Shown: piece after piece, positions 57,468 through 64,000 of the stretch | Numbering within the stretch: the stretch's first letter is position 1 | Layout of the letters: each line of letters opens with the position of its first letter | From: Bartonella sp. M0177 | GTDB taxonomy: Bacteria > Pseudomonadota > Alphaproteobacteria > Rhizobiales > Rhizobiaceae | DNA: 64,000 bases | Reading direction: 5' to 3' | Assembly: GCF_016102285.1 (NCBI RefSeq) | Contig: NZ_JACFOY010000001.1 | Span: 1,054,001 to 1,118,000, forward strand | Program-made: the position numbers and the translations under genes | Notes under the pieces: generated by a model | Databases searched by the model: none | Told to the model about the DNA's origin: nothing | The model's input: the letters and a program-made list of their open reading frames with translations, nothing else

Positions 57468-58334
57468 ATGAAAAAAAGAACAATTACTTTGATAGCGGGC
57501 CCAACAGCAAGCGGCAAGTCGGATTTTGCTTTAAAATTGGCAGAGAAAAACGGGGCCTCGATTGTCAATGCCGATTCTATGCAAGTTTACAGCGTTTTGC
57601 AGATTATTACGGCGCGGCCAGATAATGATGATATGGAGCGCGTTCCACATCATCTTTACGGCTATGTTTCACCCGAAAATCCATATTCTACGGGTCAATG
57701 GCTCAAAGATGCGTCGGATATCATAAAGTCAATTGAAGGCCCTCTTATTTTTGTCGGAGGAACGGGACTCTATTTTAAAACCTTATTGGAAGGCATGGCT
57801 GAAATTCCCGATATACCGGAAAATATAAGAGAAAAATGGCGTGAAGAGCTGAAGAAAAAAGGTGCATTTGCGCTTTATAATATCCTTAAAGATATTGATA
57901 GCCCTGTCGCAAGTCGATTGAGTGAACATGATGGCCAGAGAATTATTCGTGCGCTGGAAGTCTATGAGGCGACAGGAAAAACCCTTAGCTATTGGCAAAG
58001 TCAAAAGACTAAACCGGTACTTGAAGGTGAAGATGTCACCAAATTACTTTTAATGCCGGACCGTAACCTTGTTTATCGCCGCATAGAAGATCGTTTCGAT
58101 AAAATGGTTGATAATGGTGCTTTGGACGAAGTGCGTTCACTGATAAAACTGGGATTGGATCCTTCAATGCCCGCTATGAAAGCCATTGGTGTGCCAGAAT
58201 TCAACCGTGTTTTACGGGGTGAAGACTCAATCGAAACGGCAATTGTCAAAGCCAAAACAGGTACGCGCCGTTATGCAAAACGCCAAATGACATGGTTCCG
58301 GCACCAGTTGGGCAGTGACTGGAAAAGAATTTAA
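57468..58334 (+). CDS. miaA: tRNA dimethylallyltransferase (i6A37)
   Basis: MiaA transfers a dimethylallyl group to A37 of tRNAs reading UNN codons. The 288-residue product starts MKKRTITLIAGPTASGKSDFALKLAE, with the P-loop GPTASGKS at residues 11-18, then NADSMQVYSVLQIITARP and FVGGTGLYFKTLLEGM, and DGQRIIRALEVYEATGKTLSYW, VYRRIEDRFDKMV and KTGTRRYAKRQMTWFR later. The ATG at 57468 is chosen over an upstream frame overlapping serB. Length is slightly short of the 300-residue average but complete. In relatives it is often followed by ilvIH, which is not seen here. Confidence 0.96.
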   Translation: MKKRTITLIAGPTASGKSDFALKLAEKNGASIVNADSMQVYSVLQIITARPDNDDMERVPHHLYGYVSPENPYSTGQWLKDASDIIKSIEGPLIFVGGTGLYFKTLLEGMAEIPDIPENIREKWREELKKKGAFALYNILKDIDSPVASRLSEHDGQRIIRALEVYEATGKTLSYWQSQKTKPVLEGEDVTKLLLMPDRNLVYRRIEDRFDKMVDNGALDEVRSLIKLGLDPSMPAMKAIGVPEFNRVLRGEDSIETAIVKAKTGTRRYAKRQMTWFRHQLGSDWKRI

Positions 58335-59280
58335 GTTTTTTTGAAAAAGAACTGTTCAAGCTTTTATTGAAAGGCGAAATTATGGCCTCCGGCCTCAAAG
58401 TCGTTATCTAAAAATGCGATCAGTAAGCATATGCGTTTTTGTGGTCGAAGCTGCATAATGAAGAAATATCATGCTGAAAACGCAATTGTCCTGTCATCCC
58501 AACGGACTGAAGCAAAGCTTTTATAAGTGAAAAACAATTAAAAATCAGTCATATAAATAAAAAACTTGAATCAAAAAGTGAACATTTCAACCAGTCGGTT
58601 TTTGTATCTTTTTTGAGGTATTTTCCTTCCAATTAGGATTGGATAACAGCTCTTGGCTCTTGGTTAAAGGAGCCGGTTGGATATTTTGTGTGTCCAAAAA
58701 ATTTTGCTGTCCATTTTAGGCTAGTTGGTTTTTATGGCTGTTTAAAACTTTTCTTATAACAGTTACCGGAAGTCTTATTTGAACAGACCTGATCATAGCG
58801 AATATGTCTTGAATTGCCAGCCATGCGATGAAACATCAACGTGCTGACCGGCATGAGATAAATTGACGGAAAGAGATCGTAATTATTTATCCAATGTCTG
58901 GAAAACGCTTTGATCGGCCGAGGATTACAAATTAGCTTGTAATCGCAAATTTATAACAAGTTGCGTTTGTCGTTTATGTAAATGCAACCGCATGAAGACT
59001 AGAACAAATTGTTTTCGTTGATTTTTTCATCCGGCTGACATGTTGCGGTGAAAGAATTTTCGTATGCGATAAGCGATCTATCCCGAAAATAGATTTGAGA
59101 AAGTAGAAAATGACGCAATCTTGCGGTCAATCGGGTCTTTTGACAGGTCTTTTCGCGTGCTCCGTTCGAGTTTCGGGAATGAAAAAACAGAGCATGAATT
59201 TTGTGTTCTGTAACCAAAAGGGGGACAAAAAAACGGCCCTCAAAGGGGCCGTTAGGAGAAATAAGAAATGTATGAAATGA
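58335..59280. other. 946-base gap between miaA and the end of nrdJ
   Basis: Apart from the nrdJ terminator at 59227-59253 I see no gene, RNA gene or repeat. A local stem GGCTC-ttggttaaag-GAGCC lies at 58655-58674. The stretch is AT-rich and full of stops in all frames. It may be a graveyard of lost genes. Confidence 0.45.
59227..59253 (-). terminator. intrinsic terminator of nrdJ
   Basis: On the minus strand AACGGCCC-ctttga-GGGCCGTT is followed by a T-run (the plus strand shows A7 before it). It lies 28 bases past the nrdJ stop. This is a classic Rho-independent terminator. Confidence 0.9.
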
Positions 59281-62200
59281 TCAACTACAACCACTTGTAG
59301 CACCACATGTGTCACATTTCAAACAAGTACCATTACGCACCATTGTGAAATTCTGACATTCGGAGCACATATCTCCGGTGTAGCCTTGCATCATAGCCTG
59401 TTTTCTGCGGTCAGATGCGAGTTTCTTCGCCTCTGCAACTTCATTGGCAATTTCTTCTGCTTTTGCTTCTTCAGAAGTATCGGCATCGAACAAATTATTG
59501 ATTTTGTTTTCTTCTTCAGCCAAGTCCTGTTTCAAAGCAGTGGCGCCATGCGTTTCCAAAGCTGATGAAGCTTTTGATTGGACAGCAGTTGCAGTTTTCA
59601 ACGTCGTTACATTCGACTTAGTGGCTGGCGTCGCGATTTTTGCAACCGGCCCTTTGGGATCTGTCAGTTTCAGATTGTAACCGCGTGTCCAACCGGTCGA
59701 TATCAGGTTTGTCTTACCCTCTCTAACGCCTTTACCCAAGGCTGTGTTGGAAAAGTCGGACATATCGACATGGGCAAGGTCATAACGCCCGAGATAAGAA
59801 ACCGCTAGTTCCCGGAAAACATAGTCAAGAATTGACGTTGCATTTTTGATTGCATCATTTCCCTGAACCATTCCAGCCGGTTCGAACTTGGTGAACGTGA
59901 AAGCATCGACATATTCTTCCAACGGTACGCCATATTGTAACCCAAGCGAAATGGCGATAGCAAAATTGTTCATCATTGCACGGAATGCAGCGCCTTCCTT
60001 GTGCATATCAATGAAAATTTCACCTAAACGTCCATCCCCGAATTCACCGGTTCTAAGATAGACTTTATGTCCGCCAACAATCGCCTTTTGCGTGTAGCCT
60101 TGCCGGCGATTCGGTAATTTTTCGCGTTCATGAATATATTTTTCAACGACTTTTTCGACGATCTTTTCTGTAACTTTTGCCGTACGTGCAGCCGCCGGTT
60201 GTTCAATCAGGTTATCAACCGCATCTTCATCATCATCATCGGCAATAAGCGATGCATTCAATGGCTGGGACAATTTCGAACCATCACGATAAAGCGCGTT
60301 GGCTTTCAATGCGAGTTTCCATGACAACATGTAGGCATTTGCGCAATCTTCAACTGTTGCATCATTCGGCATATTGATTGTCTTGGAAATAGCCCCTGAA
60401 ATAAAGGGCTGGGCCGCGGCCATCATGCGGATATGACTTTCGACCGATAGATAGCGTTTGCCGATTTTTCCGCAAGCATTGGCGCAATCAAATACCGGAT
60501 AATGCTCTTGTTTGAGGTGAGGGGCACCTTCAAGTGTCATTGCACCGCAAACATGAAGATTGGCAGCCTCGATATCCTTTTTCGAGAAACCGAGAGCAGG
60601 GAGCATTTCAAAAGAAACGTCATCAAGCTGTTCTTCAGTGAAGTTCAAAACATTTTTGCAGAAATCCTCGCCCAATGTCCATTTATTGAAGACGAACTTG
60701 ATATCGAAGGCACTTTTCATTGCCTCGTTCAAAGTTTCGATCTTTTCATCAGTGAAACCTTTGGCTTTCAACGTTGTCGGATTAATCGCCGGCGCCTGAT
60801 TGATATTCCCGTGACCTACTGCATAAGCTTCAATTTCGGCAATCTGGCTTTCGGAATAGCCCAATGTGCGTAAAGCTTCCGGCACAGCGCGATTGATAAT
60901 TTTGAAATAACCGCCGCCGGCAAGTTTCTTGAATTTCACCAAGGCAAAATCAGGTTCGATACCGGTCGTGTCGCAATCCATTACGAGGCCGATTGTGCCG
61001 GTCGGTGCGACAACCGTAGCCTGCGCGTTGCGATAACCATAGAGCTTGCCAAGTTCCAAGGCTTTGTCCCAGGCTTTACGGGCGCGTTCGATCATCTTCG
61101 GATCCGGGCAATCTTTGGCGATTAAAGCCACCGGATTAACGGAGAGGCCTTCATAGCCCGAGGTTTCCCCATAGGCTGCACGGCGATGATTGCGAATGAC
61201 ACGCAACATATTGTCTTTATTCGGTTTATATCCTTTGAATGCACCAAGTTCCTTGGCCATTTCAGCCGAGGTCGCATAAGCAACGCCGGTCATGATTGCC
61301 GTAAGGGCACCACAAATTGCGCGTCCTTTGTCCGAATCATAAGGGATACCGGAAGTCATCAACAAGCCGCCAATATTGGCATAGCCCAGCCCGAGTGTGC
61401 GGTATTCATAGGAGCGCTTGGCAATTTCTTTTGACGGAAATTGCGCCATCATCACCGATATTTCAAGAACGATAGTCCATAGACGGACACTATGTTCATA
61501 AGCTTCAAGATCATAAGAACCATCGGAGTTGCGATAGGTCAACAGATTGATCGAAGCAAGATTGCAGGCCGTATCATCAAGGAACATGTATTCGGAACAC
61601 GGGTTCGACGCGCGAATCGGCCCTTCGGCTGGCGAAGTGTGCCAATCATTCATCGTTGTATTGAAGTGCACACCCGGATCGGCAGAAGCCCAAGCTGCAT
61701 AAGAAATACGGTCCCACAAATCACGGGCGCGTACGGTTTTATGAACTTTTCCGTCTGTGCGACGAATAAGGTTCCAATCGCCATCATTTTCAACGGCACG
61801 AAGGAATTCGTCTTTCAAAGAAACGGAATTGTTCGAATTTTGCCCTGATACAGTAAGATAGGCTTCCGAATCCCAATCTGTATCATAGGTATCAAATTCC
61901 ATATCGCGGAAGCCTTGACGGGCAAATTGGATAACACGCTGGATGTAATTTTCCGGAACCTGATCTTTTTTGGCTGCCCGAATTTCCCGTTTTAATGCCG
62001 GGTTCTTGTTGGGGTCAAAACAATCTCCGTTATCTGCTTCGCAATTGACACAAGCCTTCATGATAGCTGTGAGATGTTTTTTGACAATTTTCGAGCCGGT
62101 TACCAAAGCGGCTACTTTTTGCTCTTCATGAACTTTCCAGTCGATATAGGCTTCAATATCCGGATGATCTATATCGACCACAACCATTTTTGCTGCGCGA

Positions 62201-63024
62201 CGCGTGGTACCGCCCGACTTGATTGCGCCGGCTGCGCGGTCACCAATTTTTAGAAAGCTCATCAAACCGGAAGATTTACCGCCTCCGGAAAGTTTTTCAC
62301 CTTGGCCGCGCAATTGGGAAAAATTCGAACCCGTGCCGGAACCGTATTTGAAAAGGCGGGCTTCACGCACCCATAGATCCATAATGCCGCCTTCATTCAC
62401 AAGGTCGTCAGCAACAGATTGAATGAAGCAGGCATGTGGCTGGGGATGTTCGTAGGATGATTTCGACCTTGTCAGCTCTCCGGTTTTCCAATCGACGTAA
62501 AAATGCCCCTGACTTGGACCATCAATACCATAAGCCCAGAACAGCCCTGTGTTGAACCACTGCGGACTGTTTGGTGCAACGCGTTGCGTGGCAAGCATAT
62601 AAGCAAGTTCATCATGAAAAGCGCGGGCATCATTTTCGGTATCGAAATATTTGCCTTTCCAGCCCCAATAGGTCCATGTTCCGGCCAGACGATCAAAAAC
62701 CTGCCGCGCGTCCATTTCCGAACCATAACGCCTGTCTTCGGCGATTTTTGCCAGTTCTTTTTCATCTGCTACAGAACGCCAAAGCCATGAAGGAACACCA
62801 TTTTCCTCTACTTTTTTCAAGGCAGCCGGTACGCCCGCCTTGCGGAAATATTTCTGTGCCAGAATATCGGCTGCTACCTGACTGAACTGGCTGGGAACGT
62901 CAATATTTTCGAGCCTGAAAACAATCGAACCATTGGGATTTTTGATTTCACTTGTCGCTTTATGGAATTCAATACCTGTGTAGGGAGATTGTCCCTCCTT
63001 TGTGAAATGGCGCGCAATTTTCAT
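59281..63024 (-). CDS. nrdJ: vitamin B12-dependent (class II) ribonucleotide reductase
   Basis: NrdJ reduces ribonucleotides to deoxyribonucleotides using adenosylcobalamin as radical generator, independent of oxygen. The 1247-residue product has the catalytic barrel with [20 protein letters not shown] (active-site Cys near residue 476) and the [32 protein letters not shown] block near residue 670. A long linker rich in charge ([14 protein letters not shown]) follows, then a C-terminal zinc-ribbon-like tail [28 protein letters not shown]. An [12 protein letters not shown] segment (about residues 322-333) gives further cysteines. The gene requires cobalamin, so uptake or synthesis genes must exist elsewhere. 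Confidence 0.97.
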   Translation of the reverse strand: MKIARHFTKEGQSPYTGIEFHKATSEIKNPNGSIVFRLENIDVPSQFSQVAADILAQKYFRKAGVPAALKKVEENGVPSWLWRSVADEKELAKIAEDRRYGSEMDARQVFDRLAGTWTYWGWKGKYFDTENDARAFHDELAYMLATQRVAPNSPQWFNTGLFWAYGIDGPSQGHFYVDWKTGELTRSKSSYEHPQPHACFIQSVADDLVNEGGIMDLWVREARLFKYGSGTGSNFSQLRGQGEKLSGGGKSSGLMSFLKIGDRAAGAIKSGGTTRRAAKMVVVDIDHPDIEAYIDWKVHEEQKVAALVTGSKIVKKHLTAIMKACVNCEADNGDCFDPNKNPALKREIRAAKKDQVPENYIQRVIQFARQGFRDMEFDTYDTDWDSEAYLTVSGQNSNNSVSLKDEFLRAVENDGDWNLIRRTDGKVHKTVRARDLWDRISYAAWASADPGVHFNTTMNDWHTSPAEGPIRASNPCSEYMFLDDTACNLASINLLTYRNSDGSYDLEAYEHSVRLWTIVLEISVMMAQFPSKEIAKRSYEYRTLGLGYANIGGLLMTSGIPYDSDKGRAICGALTAIMTGVAYATSAEMAKELGAFKGYKPNKDNMLRVIRNHRRAAYGETSGYEGLSVNPVALIAKDCPDPKMIERARKAWDKALELGKLYGYRNAQATVVAPTGTIGLVMDCDTTGIEPDFALVKFKKLAGGGYFKIINRAVPEALRTLGYSESQIAEIEAYAVGHGNINQAPAINPTTLKAKGFTDEKIETLNEAMKSAFDIKFVFNKWTLGEDFCKNVLNFTEEQLDDVSFEMLPALGFSKKDIEAANLHVCGAMTLEGAPHLKQEHYPVFDCANACGKIGKRYLSVESHIRMMAAAQPFISGAISKTINMPNDATVEDCANAYMLSWKLALKANALYRDGSKLSQPLNASLIADDDDEDAVDNLIEQPAAARTAKVTEKIVEKVVEKYIHEREKLPNRRQGYTQKAIVGGHKVYLRTGEFGDGRLGEIFIDMHKEGAAFRAMMNNFAIAISLGLQYGVPLEEYVDAFTFTKFEPAGMVQGNDAIKNATSILDYVFRELAVSYLGRYDLAHVDMSDFSNTALGKGVREGKTNLISTGWTRGYNLKLTDPKGPVAKIATPATKSNVTTLKTATAVQSKASSALETHGATALKQDLAEEENKINNLFDADTSEEAKAEEIANEVAEAKKLASDRRKQAMMQGYTGDMCSECQNFTMVRNGTCLKCDTCGATSGCS

Positions 63025-63157
63025 AGCCTGTCCTTATTCAATATGTTGTGTTTGCCCCTGCCGGTCTCACGCCGACGACAAACTGTCCCTAATCTCTTCA
63101 ATCTTCTACAACGGGCGAGAGAGATTAACCCCTAATTTATGATCGTAAGTCACGAGC

Positions 63158-63184
63158 AAAAAACGGACCATTCTTGTGATCCGT
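63158..63184 (-). terminator. terminator-like hairpin in the nrdJ leader
   Basis: On the minus strand, ACGGATC-acaagaat-GGTCCGT (7 bp with one T-G pair) followed by T6 lies about 134 bases upstream of the nrdJ start. Its position between the possible promoter and the start suggests attenuation, or the end of a short upstream transcript. The stem is moderate in strength. Confidence 0.5.
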
Positions 63185-63265
63185 CAAATGCAGTTACCTA
63201 TAACACACATTCTTTAAGCGAAAGATGTTCGCTGGCATATGTTGTGCTATTAACTCAAAGACTAT

Positions 63266-63277
63266 ACTAAATATAGT
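63266..63277 (-). promoter_or_regulatory. NrdR-box-like site upstream of nrdJ
   Basis: On the minus strand the core reads ACTATATTTAGT inside the longer inverted repeat ACTATA-ctaaa-TATAGT (63261-63277 on the plus strand). It resembles the palindromic boxes bound by NrdR, the repressor of ribonucleotide reductase genes. Together with the site at 63509-63520 it differs at a single position in the core. Confidence 0.5.
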
Positions 63278-63345
63278 AAATTTATTATAAACTTTTAAGT
63301 TTTACACAACGCTTCATGGACCCTCAAATCAACGCAAAACAACAA

Positions 63346-63372
63346 AATTGCGAGCCATGCCCGCTCGCAATT
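63346..63372 (-). terminator. terminator-like hairpin upstream of nrdJ
   Basis: On the minus strand AATTGCGAG-cgggcatgg-CTCGCAATT, a perfect 9-bp stem, is followed by TTGTTGTTTTG, a broken U-rich stretch. It lies between the two NrdR-box-like sites and could terminate a leftward transcript such as the Nudix gene mRNA or a small RNA. Confidence 0.5.
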
Positions 63373-63508
63373 ACAATTTTGACTACTCACTGATTTACTC
63401 ATGATTACAATGTGGAACGTGACGCGCTCTAAAGCGCATCAGCTTGAAAGTCATAAAAGAACAAAACCACTTTGGCGTCAAGGAGTCGTTTGTTCAAATC
63501 GCACAACA

Positions 63509-63520
63509 ACTAGATATAGT
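63509..63520 (-). promoter_or_regulatory. second NrdR-box-like site
   Basis: On the minus strand the core is ACTATATCTAGT, close to published NrdR-type palindromes and 11 of 12 identical to the site at 63266-63277. The 243-base spacing is wider than the usual paired boxes (about 30-40 bases), so the two sites may serve different promoters. Confidence 0.45.
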
Positions 63521-63845
63521 GGGTCAGTGGTGGAAAAATAATGTGAATAACGGGGACGAACAAATTCCACCCTTTATTTTTCGTCAAATTACGTGAACAT
63601 GAAATATCTCTAGCTGAAATTCCCTAAGTGAGGATTTGAAAAAACATAAATTTTGCGGTGGGATAGTGAAAGGTCTGCTCCCGAATCACCACCGATGCAA
63701 ATTGTCGGCATCTTTTCCGACAGATGTTATTTCACGGGATTTGGAAAATATCTTTAAAAAATTCCGATTCGATCAAATCGGTATCCGGAGAAGAGGGGAG
63801 AGCTTGGCATTCAATGGCTATAGGCGATGAGTCATCCGATTTCTA

Positions 63846-64000
63846 TCAACGCGGCCGATAATCAAGAAGCAATTTCTTTAATTGTGGTTCAACGACTCGA
63901 TGAGCAGCTTCCTCCGGTGAAACCCATTCGAAGATGCGTTGGCCGCGTTCCGGCCATTTTTTCTCCTGATGGGAATAGAGTACAGCGAATACATCGACAC
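63846..64000 (-). CDS. Nudix hydrolase, C-terminal fragment (runs off the window)
   Basis: Reading leftward from the window edge, the frame encodes VDVFAVLYSHQEKKWPER and then GQRIFEWVSPEEAAHRVVEP, ending QLKKLLLDYRPR at the stop 63846-63848. The pattern WPER...F.WVSPEEA...V.EP.L..LL is that of the C-terminal part of Nudix hydrolases of the diphosphoinositol polyphosphate phosphohydrolase type common in Rhizobiales. The catalytic Nudix box would lie beyond base 64000. The start and substrate cannot be seen. Confidence 0.75.
   Translation of the reverse strand, partial: VDVFAVLYSHQEKKWPERGQRIFEWVSPEEAAHRVVEPQLKKLLLDYRPR

Larger units (their letters stand above)
63025..63845. other. 821-base region upstream of nrdJ
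   Basis: No convincing gene is present. The region holds two NrdR-box-like sites (63266-63277, 63509-63520) and two minus-strand terminator-like hairpins (63158-63184, 63346-63372), each annotated separately. A plus-strand reading frame from TTG 63636 to 63830 has no recognisable features and is not accepted as a gene. Confidence 0.5.

Noticed and set aside
63025-63400. Cobalamin riboswitch upstream of nrdJ
   Set aside because: I looked for the conserved B12-box pattern and did not find it. The structures seen there are simple stems.
63636-63830. Plus-strand 64-codon frame starting with TTG upstream of nrdJ
   Set aside because: It has a rare start codon, no recognisable domain and a composition without coding character. 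It is not supported as a gene.

Overview
The window is chromosomal DNA from an alphaproteobacterium of the order Hyphomicrobiales (Rhizobiales). The best fit is the Bartonellaceae/Brucellaceae branch. Evidence is the protein set (EipB/DUF1849, LpxI instead of LpxH, ClpS-ClpA, a DacA-type carboxypeptidase with a SPOR tail, adenosylcobalamin-dependent NrdJ), the gene orders pyrH-frr-uppS-cdsA-rseP-bamA-lpxD-fabZ-lpxA-lpxI-lpxB and thyA-folA-hflK-hflC-DUF2065-degP-serB-miaA, and a moderate-to-low GC content. A bee-gut-type Bartonella is a reasonable guess from base composition and gene content, but it is an inference. No phage, transposon, integron, CRISPR array, rRNA or tRNA gene was seen.

Layout. 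1-11.4 kb: ribosomal protein and RNA polymerase block (rplK-rplA, leader, rplJ-rplL, hairpin-rich spacer, rpoB, rpoC, strong terminator). 11.4-23.3 kb: accessory metabolism, comprising a VOC protein, an MHS transporter divergent from L-2-hydroxyglutarate oxidase (lhgO) with a GntR/FCD regulator behind it, a His-tailed membrane-anchored protein, a MerR regulator, a DUF1624 membrane protein, a nitroreductase, L-serine dehydratase, DUF1489 and a D,D-carboxypeptidase. 23.5-29.1 kb: clpS-clpA, then HIT, a degenerate GDPD-like protein, RidA and EipB. 29.2-42.5 kb: a long plus-strand run from rpsB-tsf-pyrH-frr through isoprenoid-lipid carrier and phospholipid precursor genes, rseP, bamA and lipid A synthesis. 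42.7-47.1 kb: a minus-strand polar amino acid ABC transporter operon that includes an FAD D-amino-acid dehydrogenase. 47.4-50.4 kb: a small unknown ORF, a second MHS transporter and an M20 amidohydrolase. 50.9-58.3 kb: folate/thymidylate, HflKC, DegP, SerB and MiaA. 59.3-63 kb: nrdJ. The last bases hold the end of a Nudix hydrolase gene.

Most of the window is well-known housekeeping DNA, and I found no clearly new multi-gene system. The more interesting signals are: (i) adjacent palindromes between the MHS transporter and lhgO, with a related motif in front of the neighbouring gntR gene, suggesting a self-contained L-2-hydroxyglutarate (or related acid) module; (ii) the ABC transporter operon with an embedded D-amino-acid dehydrogenase; (iii) a GDPD-fold protein that appears to have lost its catalytic residues, translationally linked to RidA; (iv) two NrdR-box-like sites and two terminator-like hairpins stacked upstream of nrdJ; (v) decayed or orphan reading frames at about 47.5 and 50.6 kb. 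The window also shows lineage-typical gaps: no dxr between cdsA and rseP, no rpsL-rpsG-fusA-tuf after rpoC, and no ilvIH after miaA.
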